In this document: positions 36,009 through 45,977 of the stretch, piece by piece
Numbering within the stretch: position 1 is the first letter of the stretch
Layout: every line of letters begins with the position of its first letter
Assembly (NCBI GenBank): GCA_026989265.1
Contig: JALSJP010000001.1
Location: forward strand, 222,471-286,470
Source: Micavibrio sp.
Lineage (GTDB): Bacteria; Pseudomonadota; Alphaproteobacteria; Micavibrionales; Micavibrionaceae
Length of the DNA: 64,000 bases
Reading direction: 5' to 3'
Program-made: the position numbers and the translations under genes
The notes under the pieces: generated by a model
Database searches by the model: none
Told to the model about the DNA's origin: nothing
Seen by the model: the letters and a program-made list of their open reading frames with translations, nothing else

Positions 36009-37124
36009 CTACTTCAAAATATATGGAATTATTGAATTAAGGCGTAGCAATCCTGCGCGGGTTAAGCGCAAATTATCGCTATCTATATGCGCCCAACCTT
36101 GCTCACAAATAATTTTGAGCTTATTCTCATCAATTATATCAATGCAGCTTTTTATCGATAAACCATCCCGCAAGCGCAAACCCATCATTAGATTTTCAGT
36201 AAGCCGATCACCTAAACTTAATTTCTCCAGCTCTCGCCTCGGCTTTTCAAGCCATTTATCAGGCATATGATGATCATGGCTTGCATATTTATCCGCGCCA
36301 ATCATAAAACGTCCATGAGCGCCCGCACCCACGCCAATATAATCCGCCATTTTCCAATAAATCATATTATGGCGGCACTCCCCGCCTGCAATTGCATGGT
36401 TAGAAACTTCATAAGCGGTCAGCCCCGCCGCCTCCATTATATCTTGGGTTAAATGATAAAAATCCGCTCCTAACACGTCATCAGGAATACTAAACTCACC
36501 ATTATTATGGCGCTTATAAAATGGCGTGCCTTTTTCAATCCCAAGCTGATAAAGCGATAAATGCCCGCTTGCATATTTAAGTGCCAACTCAAGCTCTGCC
36601 TCCCAATCACAAAGGCTTTGCTTGGGGCGAGCATATATCAAATCAAAGCTATAACGATCAAAAACAGATGCCGCTATCTCAATAGCTTTTAGCGAATCAT
36701 CTATATTATGCTCACGCCCTAAAAACTTTAGATCATCATTGTTAAACGCTTGAACGCCAATGGAAATGCGATTAACGCCCGCTTGCTTGAATGACTTAAA
36801 TTTAGAGCTTTCAACCGAGCTTGGGTTAGCCTCTAGCGTTATTTCTATATCATTATCAATAGCCCACAATCTTTGCACCGCATCGATAATATCAGCCACG
36901 CTTTTGCCGCTCATAAGCGAGGGCGTTCCCCCGCCAAAAAATATGGATACAACCTGCCTATCAGGCAGTAAATCCGCGTAATATTCTAAAGATTTAATAT
37001 AAGCAGCAACCCACTGCTCTTGATCAACATCCCCTCGCACATGAGAGTTGAAATCACAATATGGGCATTTAGAGGCGCAAAATGGCCAATGGATATAAAC
37101 GCCCATTTGATTTTCACGAAACAT
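36009..37124 (-). CDS. hemW: Radical SAM haem chaperone HemW
   Basis: The 371-residue protein has the radical-SAM CxxxCxxC cluster in WPFCASKCPYCDFNSH, then FFGGGTPSLM, NRISIGVQAFNNDDLKFLGR, and the HemW-type GGECRHNMIYW segment in the C-terminal part. HemW delivers haem to respiratory proteins; it is often mis-named coproporphyrinogen oxidase. The start follows the rdgB stop directly (TAGATG). rph-rdgB-hemW is a conserved alphaproteobacterial order. Confidence 0.93.
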   Translation of the reverse strand: MFRENQMGVYIHWPFCASKCPYCDFNSHVRGDVDQEQWVAAYIKSLEYYADLLPDRQVVSIFFGGGTPSLMSGKSVADIIDAVQRLWAIDNDIEITLEANPSSVESSKFKSFKQAGVNRISIGVQAFNNDDLKFLGREHNIDDSLKAIEIAASVFDRYSFDLIYARPKQSLCDWEAELELALKYASGHLSLYQLGIEKGTPFYKRHNNGEFSIPDDVLGADFYHLTQDIMEAAGLTAYEVSNHAIAGGECRHNMIYWKMADYIGVGAGAHGRFMIGADKYASHDHHMPDKWLEKPRRELEKLSLGDRLTENLMMGLRLRDGLSIKSCIDIIDENKLKIICEQGWAHIDSDNLRLTRAGLLRLNSIIPYILK

Positions 37125-37718
37125 CTATTTCAAACAATTCTCTACAAGCAATTTAAACGCATTTGCCCTATGAGAAATTGCATGTTTTTCACTAGGATTC
37201 ATCTCGCCAAAAGTAATGTCATAGCCATTAGCCTTAAATATTGGATCATAACCAAAGCCTTTATCCCCGCGCATTCCCTTAACTATATCGCCATGGACAA
37301 TACCCTCAAATACTTCCGAATGCCCATCAGCCCAACCAAGCGCAAGCACGCACACAAAATATGCGCTTCTATCCTCATTGTCGCCAATCGCATCTTGGAT
37401 TTTTTGCATAGCCAAGTTAAAATCCTTATGCTCCCCGCCTAGGCGAGCAGAATAAATACCAGGATCACCGTTAAGAGCATTAACAGACAAGCCGCTATCA
37501 TCTGCTAGCGATACCTTACCACTAGATTTTGCAGCGGCTACAGCCTTTAAAATAGCATTTTGCGCAAATGTAGAGCCAGTTTCTTCAGGCTCATCCAAGC
37601 CAAGCTCTTTGGCGGTATAAAATTTAGATACATAAGGCGATAGCAACTTGGCGATCTCCCGCGCTTTACCATCATTATGAGTGGCTATTACAAGCTCATC
37701 ACCTTCAAATTTCCTCAT
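37125..37718 (-). CDS. rdgB: XTP/dITP pyrophosphatase
   Basis: The 197-residue Ham1/RdgB protein removes non-canonical purine nucleotides (dITP, XTP). Motifs: LVIATHNDGKAREIAKLLSP at the N-terminus, SLADDSGLSVNALNGDPGIYSAR, and GFGYDPIFKANGYDITFGEM near the C-terminus. It lies between rph (three bases upstream) and hemW (directly downstream) in one operon. Full length. Confidence 0.96.
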   Translation of the reverse strand: MRKFEGDELVIATHNDGKAREIAKLLSPYVSKFYTAKELGLDEPEETGSTFAQNAILKAVAAAKSSGKVSLADDSGLSVNALNGDPGIYSARLGGEHKDFNLAMQKIQDAIGDNEDRSAYFVCVLALGWADGHSEVFEGIVHGDIVKGMRGDKGFGYDPIFKANGYDITFGEMNPSEKHAISHRANAFKLLVENCLK

Positions 37719-37721
37719 GAC

Positions 37722-38441
37722 CTACTGCCCCAAAATATCATTTTGCAGTTTCGTAAGGTCGGTGCAGCCCGACTTTGCCAGCGCAAATAACTTTGCAAAT
37801 TCATCTTCTGAAAACGGCTCTTTTTCCGCTGTGCCTTGAATTTCACAAATACCGCCCTTGCCTGTTATAACAAAATTAGCATCAGTGTCCGCATCCGAAT
37901 CCTCATCATAATCAAGGTCAAGCACTGGATCGCCCTTATAAATCCCACATGAAATCGCTGAAACGCTATCTATTATCGGGTTTTCATCCAATGCGCCAAT
38001 ATTTACCAAATGCTGCATCGCCAAATGAAGAGCAACATACCCGCCAGTAATAGCCGCAGTGCGCGTGCCACCATCGGCTTGAATAACATCACAATCAATT
38101 CTTACCTGACGCTCGCCAAGCTTTTTCATATCAACAACGCTTCGCAAAGCGCGACCAATTAAACGCTGGATTTCCTGAGTGCGCCCCGATTGCTTACCGC
38201 GGGCAGCCTCCCTATCCATACGTGAATGAGTAGAGCGAGGGAGCATACCATACTCCGCTGTAACCCAGCCCTTGCCAGTGCCTCTCATCCAGCTTGGAAC
38301 TTTACTCTCAACGCTAGCAGTGCATAAAACATGCGTATCCCCGAACTTAATCAAGCAAGAGCCTTCCGCATATTTAGAATAGTTTGGAATAATCTCAACT
38401 GCTCTTAACTCATTAAAATTTCTATTAGATGGACGCGTCAT
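37722..38441 (-). CDS. rph: Ribonuclease PH
   Basis: The 239-residue phosphorolytic 3'-5' exoribonuclease trims tRNA 3' ends. It has [54 protein letters not shown], and a C-terminal region of the usual length. It is first in the rph-rdgB-hemW operon and divergent from a secreted-protein gene. Confidence 0.97.
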   Translation of the reverse strand: MTRPSNRNFNELRAVEIIPNYSKYAEGSCLIKFGDTHVLCTASVESKVPSWMRGTGKGWVTAEYGMLPRSTHSRMDREAARGKQSGRTQEIQRLIGRALRSVVDMKKLGERQVRIDCDVIQADGGTRTAAITGGYVALHLAMQHLVNIGALDENPIIDSVSAISCGIYKGDPVLDLDYDEDSDADTDANFVITGKGGICEIQGTAEKEPFSEDEFAKLFALAKSGCTDLTKLQNDILGQ

Positions 38442-38577
38442 TAGTTAAATCCTTATGATTAATTATCAGTGGCGCAATACTCTATATTAATCATCAATTT
38501 TGCAAGATATGTTTTGCGTAATATCATTTTCCACTGTAGAGTTATTGCTTGATTATATTATTTTGGATTTGGATATT

Positions 38578-39495
38578 ATGATAAAAAACCTATTTCTCTT
38601 CTTTGCCGTATTTATCACCATACAATCACCAGCACTTGCGCAATATGATGGTGACACTGAAACGGTAGAAATAATGGAAAATTCCTTTAGCCTGTTTCCG
38701 CGGCATTTTTATACTATGGAGTTATTCAATAACCCGCAAATATCCGAATCAAAATTCACATTAAGACTAGCTGCCCAAGGGGAGATTTCAGGCTGTAACA
38801 GCATGTATGAAAGCTACATAGAAACCAAAAAAGTTGGTGATACTCTTAAAATAAGCGTTTCAGATTCGGAAATCATGCTTGACGATGATGAGCCACGCTA
38901 TAGCAATTATGATTGTGAGATAAAAAATAACAGATCATTTTTTGATCTCGAACTTGATCGTGATGAACTCATGAAAAATGGAACAAAGAAAATAGCGATA
39001 GAAAGTGATTCATACGGAAAATTCAAGCCATTTGATATCGATGTAAACAAACAAAGAATTACATTATCCGTAAATAATAAAAAAAGCACTTTTATGACGA
39101 CATACTGGTTTTTTCCCAAAAATACCGTGATACTTCATGCATCTAAAGCTAAGTTAGGGCAAAATGTTCAGGCTCTTATTAAAGAATTTGGAGAATCTAA
39201 AGGTCTAATCCATATGGAAGATCACTATAAAGATTTTGAGCTTCCATATAATGCTAATAGCTATGCATTTTTCATAGACCCAACGGGCAAAATAGTTAGT
39301 AAGCTTTTTTATATTGGTGAAAATATTACTGTTGGCACTATATCACCCACAAGAACTATATATGATGCTAATGGCGCAAAAGAAGATCCTTATGAGCTGG
39401 AAATATCTGCAACTCTTCCAGGGAAAAAAGTTATGGATAAAAAAGATAAATATAACAAATACGACAAATATCTTAAATTTAACACTGATGATTAA
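38578..39495 (+). CDS. Exported hypothetical protein upstream of grpE
   Basis: The 305-residue protein has a signal peptide (IKNLFLFFAVFITIQSPALA). The beta-rich mature domain has two Cys early on (ISGCNSMYE; NYDCEIKN), a middle part with KKIAIESDSYGKFKPFDIDV, and a C-terminal Lys/Asp-rich tail (KKDKYNKYDKYLKFN). ATG 38578 was chosen as the start of the signal peptide; the open frame runs upstream to 38500 without a plausible leader. It is 23 bases from grpE and may share its transcript. Not recognised as a known family. Confidence 0.7.
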   Translation: MIKNLFLFFAVFITIQSPALAQYDGDTETVEIMENSFSLFPRHFYTMELFNNPQISESKFTLRLAAQGEISGCNSMYESYIETKKVGDTLKISVSDSEIMLDDDEPRYSNYDCEIKNNRSFFDLELDRDELMKNGTKKIAIESDSYGKFKPFDIDVNKQRITLSVNNKKSTFMTTYWFFPKNTVILHASKAKLGQNVQALIKEFGESKGLIHMEDHYKDFELPYNANSYAFFIDPTGKIVSKLFYIGENITVGTISPTRTIYDANGAKEDPYELEISATLPGKKVMDKKDKYNKYDKYLKFNTDD

Positions 39496-39518
39496 CAGGT
39501 ATAAGGCAGAAAGAACAG

Positions 39519-40151
39519 ATGACCAGCGAACAAGATAAGCATGAAGACGAGAATATTGAATATACTTCATTTTCAGACGATATCGATCCAATAGAAAGCC
39601 AGCCTCAAAGCGAAGACCAGCTTCGCATAACTATGCTTGAAGATGAGCTTGCCAAGACAAAAGATCATATGATGCGAGCAGTAGCAGAAGCAGAAAATGG
39701 TCGTAAACGCGCATTAAAAGAGCGTGAGGATGCCTCAAAATATGCCGTGTCCAGCCTCTCACGCGACTTGCTTAATGTTGCCGATAATTTGCGCCGCGCG
39801 CTTGATGCAACGCCAAAAGAATTATTAGAAGAGCAGCCACAAATAAAAAGCTTGATTGACGGGATAGAAGCAACCGAGCGCGAGCTATTACGCGGGTTTG
39901 CTAAACATGGTATTCAAAAAACTGAGCCATTAGGCGAAAAATTCGACCCTAACTTCCATGAAGTTATGTTCGAAACTCCCATGCCAGACAAACAGGGTGG
40001 AGAGATTATTCAGGTTATAGAATCAGGATATATATTAAATGGTCGTATCTTGCGCCCTGCCCGCGTTGGAATCGCAAAAAATGATGGAACTACGCCGCCG
40101 CAAAACGGCACGCCCCCTGAGACTGGCGCTCATATAGATACTCAGGCTTGA
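39519..40151 (+). CDS. grpE: Nucleotide exchange factor GrpE
   Basis: The 210-residue protein has the long N-terminal coiled coil (about residues 25-75: LRITMLEDELAKTKDHMMRA) and the conserved beta-rich C-terminal head with GIQKTEPLGEKFDPNFHEVM and the ESGYILNGRILRPARVGIAK motif. It releases ADP from DnaK. The C39/ATP-grasp fusion gene starts five bases after its stop, so the two are probably co-transcribed. dnaK and dnaJ follow further on. Confidence 0.95.
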   Translation: MTSEQDKHEDENIEYTSFSDDIDPIESQPQSEDQLRITMLEDELAKTKDHMMRAVAEAENGRKRALKEREDASKYAVSSLSRDLLNVADNLRRALDATPKELLEEQPQIKSLIDGIEATERELLRGFAKHGIQKTEPLGEKFDPNFHEVMFETPMPDKQGGEIIQVIESGYILNGRILRPARVGIAKNDGTTPPQNGTPPETGAHIDTQA

Positions 40152-40155
40152 TTTT

Positions 40156-41496
40156 ATGCATAAAAACTTCACTTTTCCACGGCAGACCACCCGATTCACA
40201 TGTGGGCCAGCATGCCTCGCTGCCGTTTCTATGCTTTTTGGAAAACCAATAAAAGAGGACAATATTGCACAAGAAGTTGCGGCAGAAGATTTCCTTGGCA
40301 CAAAAACAGGGGCTATGGATGAATGGTCTTGCGCCAACCTTCCATATAAATCCGCTGGAGAAGGGACGTACTCTAACGGGCTAGCCATCGCCAATATCAG
40401 GCGCAAAGAAAGTGGTACAGGGCATTACGTCCTAATACTTGGCAAGAAAAACGATGTCATCCGCTATTACTGCCCCCTTATCGGAGAGACTGTAGATGCA
40501 CCAGAAAAAGACATTATGTGGATCAATAGCAACGGCAGTCTTAAAAAATGGAGCATCAATTTTGAAACAGATATTGACTTCTATGATCTTAAAATTTCAC
40601 CTGAAAAACATGTTTTCTTTTTAGGTAATCCATTAGATGAACTTAATATAGATACAGATACAAGCCTTATTATAAAAAGCGGGTACGAGCGTTTAAACAT
40701 AAAAACATCATGGCATAGCTATACTGATATATTCATCCGCGGAAGCGTGCTATACCTTTCTGGGCGACCCGTCTATCCAAAAGATATTGTTTGGCTGCGC
40801 CAAAACCCATCATGTGATACAATTTATTACACAACGCTACAACAGCTTTGCCATGTTCAAGGGTTTATGCTCAACAAACCCGAAGCTATTTTGATTAATA
40901 ATGATAAAAAACTTACAAATTTTTACCGTGAAGATAACAATATATACACCATCTATTCTGAGAGAGCATTACTAACAGCTCTACAACACATGAATCTGCG
41001 TGGTGTAGAAAAATATGTCATCAAACCGCCCAATCTTTTTGGTGGAAAAGATGTGTTAATATCAGATGATAAAGATGAAATAATTAAGCAAATGAACAAA
41101 ATAATTGACTACTCTGGTTGCGCTGTGGTTGAGAGATATATCCCTCCAAGAAAGAACACCCCTACAGATGTATCCGTGATTATAACTTGGGATAGAGTAA
41201 TAAGCGCAATATCAAGAAAAGCCACCTGCTCATCTGGTCTAACTCCATATCATTGCGGTAGCATCGCCTCAGAAATCAAAGGACTCAAATCCTCAGAGCT
41301 TAAAATAATTGAACAAGTTCAAGAAGTAATGCGAGAGCGAGGGATATTCTGGGCTGGTTTAAACTTTATAGAAGAAGAAATTATAGAGATAAATCTATCA
41401 TGCCCTGGCGGTCTGCAAAGCATGAATGAGGTATATAGCTCTAATCTTGAAATGGAACTTATAGATTCAGCCACAAAATATCAAAAAAACTCTTAA
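40156..41496 (+). CDS. Fusion of a C39-like cysteine peptidase and a GshB-like ATP-grasp ligase
   Basis: The 446-residue protein has two enzyme domains. Residues 1-125 are papain-like C39: Gln10 six residues before Cys16 (QTTRFTCGPACLAAVSM) and His90 in SGTGHYVLILG; the usual third residue (Asp-Pro) is Cys106-Pro107. Residues about 150-440 match prokaryotic glutathione synthetase: VWLRQNPSCDTIYYTTLQQL, Lys290 in VIKPPNLFGGKDVLI, Glu326 in VVERYIPP, Asp338, and the metal-binding EINLSCPGGLQ (Glu411, Asn413). Asp of the GshB GID motif is Asn403. Peptidase plus ligase in one chain recalls glutathionylspermidine synthetase/amidase or RiPP-type ligases, but the substrate is unknown. It sits between grpE and dnaK, starting five bases after grpE. 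Confidence 0.75.
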   Translation: MHKNFTFPRQTTRFTCGPACLAAVSMLFGKPIKEDNIAQEVAAEDFLGTKTGAMDEWSCANLPYKSAGEGTYSNGLAIANIRRKESGTGHYVLILGKKNDVIRYYCPLIGETVDAPEKDIMWINSNGSLKKWSINFETDIDFYDLKISPEKHVFFLGNPLDELNIDTDTSLIIKSGYERLNIKTSWHSYTDIFIRGSVLYLSGRPVYPKDIVWLRQNPSCDTIYYTTLQQLCHVQGFMLNKPEAILINNDKKLTNFYREDNNIYTIYSERALLTALQHMNLRGVEKYVIKPPNLFGGKDVLISDDKDEIIKQMNKIIDYSGCAVVERYIPPRKNTPTDVSVIITWDRVISAISRKATCSSGLTPYHCGSIASEIKGLKSSELKIIEQVQEVMRERGIFWAGLNFIEEEIIEINLSCPGGLQSMNEVYSSNLEMELIDSATKYQKNS

Positions 41497-41573
41497 TTCA
41501 GAAAAGCTATACTAGCATTTTCAAATATCCCTTGCTATAGTGTCACCCATATAAATTAACCTTCGGGAATTTA

Positions 41574-41603
41574 ATGCGATGCTGCCTATGCGGGTTGCTA
41601 TAA
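41574..41603 (+). other. Possible Cys-rich leader peptide ahead of dnaK
   Basis: A nine-codon frame, MRCCLCGLL, is preceded by GGGA about six bases upstream and ends 30 bases before dnaK. Three of nine codons are Cys. It could be a translated leader or chance. Confidence 0.15.
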
Positions 41604-41633
41604 AAATTCGCCACAACAAAAAAGGATAGTACA

Positions 41634-43583
41634 ATGAGCAAGATAATCGGAATTGATCTAGGTACAACAAATTCATGTGTTTCAGTTATGGACGGGAAAG
41701 AGCCGCGCGTTATCGAAAACGCAGAAGGATCGCGCACAACCCCATCAATGATCGCATTCACAAAAGACGGAGAGCGTTTAGCAGGACAGCCAGCAAAGCG
41801 CCAAGCTGTTACAAATCCACATAACACGCTTTATGCAATTAAGCGCTTGATGGGGCGCCCATTTGATGATGCTCAAGTGCAAGATATGGCAAAAAAAGCT
41901 CCATTTAACATTGTTAAGGGTGATAATGGCGATGCATATGTTGAAGTTGACGGCGAGAAATACGCCCCTGCTCAAATATCTGCCATGATATTGCAAAAAA
42001 TGAAAGAAACAGCGGAAAGCTTCCTTGGTGAAACCGTAACAAAAGCAGTTATCACTGTTCCTGCTTACTTTAACGATGCGCAGCGCCAAGCGACCAAAGA
42101 TGCTGGTAAAATTGCAGGACTAGAAGTTGAGCGCATAATTAACGAGCCAACAGCGGCAGCTCTTGCATATGGTTTGGATAAGAAATCATCTGGCACTATC
42201 GTTGTTTATGACCTTGGCGGCGGTACATTTGATGTTTCCATTCTTGAGGTTGGCGACGGCGTGTTCGAAGTTAAATCAACAAATGGTGATACATTCCTTG
42301 GCGGTGAAGATTTTGATGCGCGCATCATTGACTATCTTGCTGATGAGTTTAAAAAAGAGCAAACAGTTGATCTGCGTGAGGATACAGTCGCACTTCAACG
42401 CTTAAAAGAAGCAGCAGAAAAAGCAAAAATCGAGCTTTCAAGCACAATGCAAACCGAAGTTAACCTGCCATTTATAACGGCTGATGCTTCAGGGCCCAAG
42501 CATTTGCAAATCACTCTTACTAGAGCGAAACTAGAAAGCATCGTTAGCGATCTTGTGAAACGCACGATTGCACCAGTTAAAGCAGCACTTAAAGATGCAG
42601 GGCTTAAATCTTCTGAAATCGATGATATTGTGATGGTTGGCGGCATGACACGTATGCCTAAAATCGTTGAGACTGTAAAAGATTACTTTGGGAAGGAACC
42701 GCATAAAGGCGTAAATCCTGATGAAGTTGTGGCTAACGGCGCGGCTATTCAGGGCGGAATTCTGCGCGGCGATGTTAAGGATGTTCTGCTTCTTGATGTA
42801 ACTCCGCTATCCCTTGGGATTGAAACTCTCGGCGGCGTGTTCACTCGTTTGATTGAGCGCAATACAACAATTCCAACCAAGAAATCACAGGTGTTTTCTA
42901 CGGCTGAGGATAATCAAAATGCTGTTACTATTCGCGTTTTCCAAGGAGAGCGTGAAATGGCGGCGGATAATAAAATTCTTGGGCAGTTTGATCTTGTGGG
43001 AATTCCTCCCGCTCCGCGCGGAGCGCCGCAAGTAGAAGTGACTTTTGATATCGACGTAAACGGAATTGTGCATGTTTCGGCGAAGGATAAAGCCACAAAC
43101 AAGGAGCAGCAAATACGCATCCAAGCCTCTAGCGGGCTATCCGATGATGATATTGAGCAAATGGTAAAAGATGCGGAAAGCAACGCTGATTCTGATAAGG
43201 AAAAACGTGAGGAAGCGGAAAACCGTAACCAAGCGGAATCCATGATCCATGCTACTGAAACTTCTATTGAAGATTTGGGCGATAAAATCCCTGTGGAAGA
43301 TAAAGATGCCGCCGAGCAAGCAATTGGCGATTTAAAAGCTGCGCTTGAATCGGGCAGTGCTTCTGATGTGAAAGAAAAAACAGATGCCCTTACGCAAGCA
43401 AGCATGAAAATCGGTGAAATTGCTTATAATAAATCTCAAGAGGAATCTGAAACTAGCGACGCCCCTTCTGAAGACCAAGCAAGCGACACAGCAGCGGAAT
43501 CATCCAATGATGATGTTATTGATGCGGATTTCACAGATCTTGAGGTCGAAGAAGACTCTGAGGATGATAAAAAATCAGCTTAA
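41634..43583 (+). CDS. dnaK: Chaperone protein DnaK (Hsp70)
   Basis: The 649-residue Hsp70 has the N-terminal [18 protein letters not shown] phosphate loop, the connect/ATPase motifs [19 protein letters not shown] and [10 protein letters not shown], the linker [19 protein letters not shown], a substrate-binding domain and the acidic C-terminal lid ending in SEDDKKSA. Complete. An AAGGA site precedes the start, and a hairpin terminator follows at 43601-43636. Heat-shock control is expected, but the promoter could not be fixed with confidence. Confidence 0.98.
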   Translation: MSKIIGIDLGTTNSCVSVMDGKEPRVIENAEGSRTTPSMIAFTKDGERLAGQPAKRQAVTNPHNTLYAIKRLMGRPFDDAQVQDMAKKAPFNIVKGDNGDAYVEVDGEKYAPAQISAMILQKMKETAESFLGETVTKAVITVPAYFNDAQRQATKDAGKIAGLEVERIINEPTAAALAYGLDKKSSGTIVVYDLGGGTFDVSILEVGDGVFEVKSTNGDTFLGGEDFDARIIDYLADEFKKEQTVDLREDTVALQRLKEAAEKAKIELSSTMQTEVNLPFITADASGPKHLQITLTRAKLESIVSDLVKRTIAPVKAALKDAGLKSSEIDDIVMVGGMTRMPKIVETVKDYFGKEPHKGVNPDEVVANGAAIQGGILRGDVKDVLLLDVTPLSLGIETLGGVFTRLIERNTTIPTKKSQVFSTAEDNQNAVTIRVFQGEREMAADNKILGQFDLVGIPPAPRGAPQVEVTFDIDVNGIVHVSAKDKATNKEQQIRIQASSGLSDDDIEQMVKDAESNADSDKEKREEAENRNQAESMIHATETSIEDLGDKIPVEDKDAAEQAIGDLKAALESGSASDVKEKTDALTQASMKIGEIAYNKSQEESETSDAPSEDQASDTAAESSNDDVIDADFTDLEVEEDSEDDKKSA

Positions 43584-43600
43584 CTTCCTATGACAAACAA

Positions 43601-43636
43601 AAAGACATCTGAGCATATTAATGCTTGGGTGTCTTT
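43601..43636 (+). terminator. Hairpin downstream of dnaK
   Basis: AAAGACATC (43601-43609) pairs with GGTGTCTTT (43628-43636), with one G-T pair, and has an inner AGCAT/ATGCT stem (43612-43625). The T-run is short (TTTGT), so it may only partly stop transcription before the J-protein and dnaJ. Confidence 0.55.
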
Positions 43637-43658
43637 GTAATAAATCCGTGGTGATTAA

Positions 43659-44045
43659 ATGTTTAAACATGAAAATAACAGCAAATCTTACTATGATATT
43701 TTGAAAATACAGCCCGATTCATCGGATGCTGATATTCGTAAATCATATCTTGAACTTGCACAGATTTACCATCCCGATAAAAACCTAGCTAATAAAAAAA
43801 TAGCGGCTTTGCGCTTTCGCCTTATTAATGAAGCATATGCTGCCCTTAAAAAGAAAGATGGGCGAACGCGTTACAATAAGCTGCTTTTAATGGAGCAAGG
43901 CAAGCCAAAAGGCGTTCAATTAAAAGCTGATAACGACAATAAATCAAAAACAAATAACAGTAATATATGGAATGGCTTTATTGCTTTTTTCACGCCTTCA
44001 AAATCCATAGACTTAACAAAATCACCCCATAAGGAACATATCTAA
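43659..44045 (+). CDS. Mini J-domain protein
   Basis: The 128-residue protein is a J domain with little else: [20 protein letters not shown], the HPD motif in [13 protein letters not shown], and [17 protein letters not shown], then a polar tail. It lacks the Gly/Phe and Cys-rich parts of DnaJ. It sits 75 bases after dnaK and one base before dnaJ. It presumably stimulates DnaK for a special client or place in the cell, which is inference only. Confidence 0.85.
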   Translation: MFKHENNSKSYYDILKIQPDSSDADIRKSYLELAQIYHPDKNLANKKIAALRFRLINEAYAALKKKDGRTRYNKLLLMEQGKPKGVQLKADNDNKSKTNNSNIWNGFIAFFTPSKSIDLTKSPHKEHI

Positions 44046-44046
44046 A

Positions 44047-45183
44047 ATGGAAAAGGATTTTTATAAAACCCTTGGCGTTGATAAATCGGCGGATGCGGCG
44101 GAAATTAAAAAGGCGTACCGCAAGCTTGCAATGAAACTGCACCCCGACCAAAATAAAGACGACCCCAAGGCGGAAGAACAGTTCAAGGAAATAAACGAAG
44201 CTTACGACATATTAAAAGACGATCAAAAACGCGCAGCATTCGACCAATATGGCGGTGCAGCATTTGACGGTTCTATGGGCGGCGGCGGTGGCGGCGGTCA
44301 CCATCGCGGCGGCGGCGGATTTTCTGATATATTCGAAGATATGTTCGGAGATGCTATGGGCGGGCGCGGAGGGCGAGGAAACGCCCCTACTCGCGGCTCT
44401 GATATGCAATATAATATGGACTTATCCCTTGAGGATGCATATGAAGGCAAAGAAGCTAAAATCAAAATTCCCGTTAATGATGAATGCGACGAATGCGACG
44501 GCTCTGGCGCAAAACAAGGCACTAGCGCAAAACATTGCAGTTCATGTGACGGTCAAGGTCGCGTTCGCCAACAGCAAGGCTTTTTCACGATAGAGCGCAC
44601 CTGCCCCACATGCCACGGCGAAGGCTCTATAATTAAAGACCTATGCTCTAAATGCTCTGGCTCGGGGCGCGTTAGAAAAAGCAAAACCCTAAAGGTCAAT
44701 ATCCCCGCAGGCATGGAATCAGGGCGGCGAATACGTTTAAGCGGCGAAGGTGAGGCAGGGATCCGCGGCGGAGAGCGCGGCGATCTATATGTCATGATAA
44801 ATGTAAAGCCACATAAATTATTCCAGCGCGAAGGAGCAAATTTATATTGCCGCGTTCCAATTACAGTAACGCGCGCAGCCCTTGGCGGAGAGATAGAGGT
44901 CCCAACAATAAAAGGCACTCGCGCAACCATGAAAATACCAGCGGGAACTCAAACATCACAGCAATTCCGCCTGCGCGGAAAAGGCATGAGCATATTAAAC
45001 TCAAGCGCCCATGGTGATATGTATATAAATATATTTGTTGAAACCCCCGTTAACCTCAATAAAAAACAGCAAGAACTGCTAAAGGATTTAGATAAATCCA
45101 TGAGTGAAGGTAAGTCAGCGGGAAATAACTCGCCAGAATCCAGCGGGTTTTTCAAGAAAATACGTGAATTTTGGGGAGATTAA
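44047..45183 (+). CDS. dnaJ: Chaperone protein DnaJ
   Basis: The 378-residue Hsp40 has a J domain ([23 protein letters not shown] in [11 protein letters not shown]), a Gly-rich linker ([19 protein letters not shown]), and four CxxCxGxG zinc repeats ([32 protein letters not shown]). The C-terminal client-binding region contains [18 protein letters not shown]. Complete and typical. It begins one base after the mini J-domain gene. dapB starts five bases after its stop. Confidence 0.97.
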   Translation: MEKDFYKTLGVDKSADAAEIKKAYRKLAMKLHPDQNKDDPKAEEQFKEINEAYDILKDDQKRAAFDQYGGAAFDGSMGGGGGGGHHRGGGGFSDIFEDMFGDAMGGRGGRGNAPTRGSDMQYNMDLSLEDAYEGKEAKIKIPVNDECDECDGSGAKQGTSAKHCSSCDGQGRVRQQQGFFTIERTCPTCHGEGSIIKDLCSKCSGSGRVRKSKTLKVNIPAGMESGRRIRLSGEGEAGIRGGERGDLYVMINVKPHKLFQREGANLYCRVPITVTRAALGGEIEVPTIKGTRATMKIPAGTQTSQQFRLRGKGMSILNSSAHGDMYINIFVETPVNLNKKQQELLKDLDKSMSEGKSAGNNSPESSGFFKKIREFWGD

Positions 45184-45188
45184 GGATT

Positions 45189-45977
45189 ATGAGTAGTGAT
45201 ACCATCAAAATTGGCGTTGTTGGGTGCAATGGGCGCGTTGGTAAACTCATAATAGCTGAGCTATTATCTGGAGATTGGGACGATCACGGGTTAGAGCTGT
45301 CAGGTGGATCAGCGCGCAATATAGAAGATCAAAATAGTAGTTTCTTCATCACAAATAATGAAGAAGAGTTATTCGAAAAATCTGATGTTATCATTGATTT
45401 TACATTGCCTGAAGCCATTGAAAACCATGCTAAATTAGCGGTAAAGCACAAGGCAACACTGATTGTAGGCACTACTGGTCTAACGCAAAATGATGAGGAG
45501 ATGCTAAAATCTGCAGCTAAGGAAACCTCAATAATATATTCTGCAAATATGAGCGTTGGCGTTAATTTGCTACTCGCATTGGTGGAACAAGCCGCCGCAA
45601 GGCTTGATCCTGACTGGGATATAGAAATATTCGAAGCGCACCATAAATATAAAGTTGACGCCCCTTCTGGCACTGCTATCGCTGTGGGAAGAGCCGCAGC
45701 CACGGGGCGAGGTAACAGCCTTGAAAACCTTGCCGATTATAATCGCCACGGACATACGGGCGCACGCGAAAAAGGTAAAATTGGCTTTTCAGTTGCACGC
45801 GGCGGCGATGTTGTTGGTGAGCATACGGCGTTCTTTTATGGCGCGGGGGAACGGCTAGAACTGTCCCATAAAGCAACAAATCGCAGCCTGTTTGCGAAGG
45901 GCGCACTTCGCGCAGCCATATGGAGCAACAACGCCGAAGCGGGGTTATATTCTATGCGTGATGTGTTAGACCTCTAA
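45189..45977 (+). CDS. dapB: 4-hydroxy-tetrahydrodipicolinate reductase
   Basis: The 262-residue enzyme makes tetrahydrodipicolinate for lysine and meso-diaminopimelate (peptidoglycan) synthesis. Motifs: IGVVGCNGRVGKLI nucleotide loop, VGTTGLTQNDEEML, the catalytic HHKYKVDAPSGTAI, and VARGGDVVGEHTAFFYGAGERL near the C-terminus. AAGGA (45182-45186) precedes ATG 45189; the open frame starts earlier inside dnaJ, but this start is best supported. dnaJ-dapB adjacency suggests co-transcription. The stop overlaps the convergent ogt gene by four bases. Confidence 0.95.
   Translation: MSSDTIKIGVVGCNGRVGKLIIAELLSGDWDDHGLELSGGSARNIEDQNSSFFITNNEEELFEKSDVIIDFTLPEAIENHAKLAVKHKATLIVGTTGLTQNDEEMLKSAAKETSIIYSANMSVGVNLLLALVEQAAARLDPDWDIEIFEAHHKYKVDAPSGTAIAVGRAAATGRGNSLENLADYNRHGHTGAREKGKIGFSVARGGDVVGEHTAFFYGAGERLELSHKATNRSLFAKGALRAAIWSNNAEAGLYSMRDVLDL

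Noticed and set aside
41531..41552. CTTG...CCCATAT resembling a heat-shock (RpoH) promoter before dnaK
   Set aside because: The gap between the two parts is several bases too short for an RpoH promoter.
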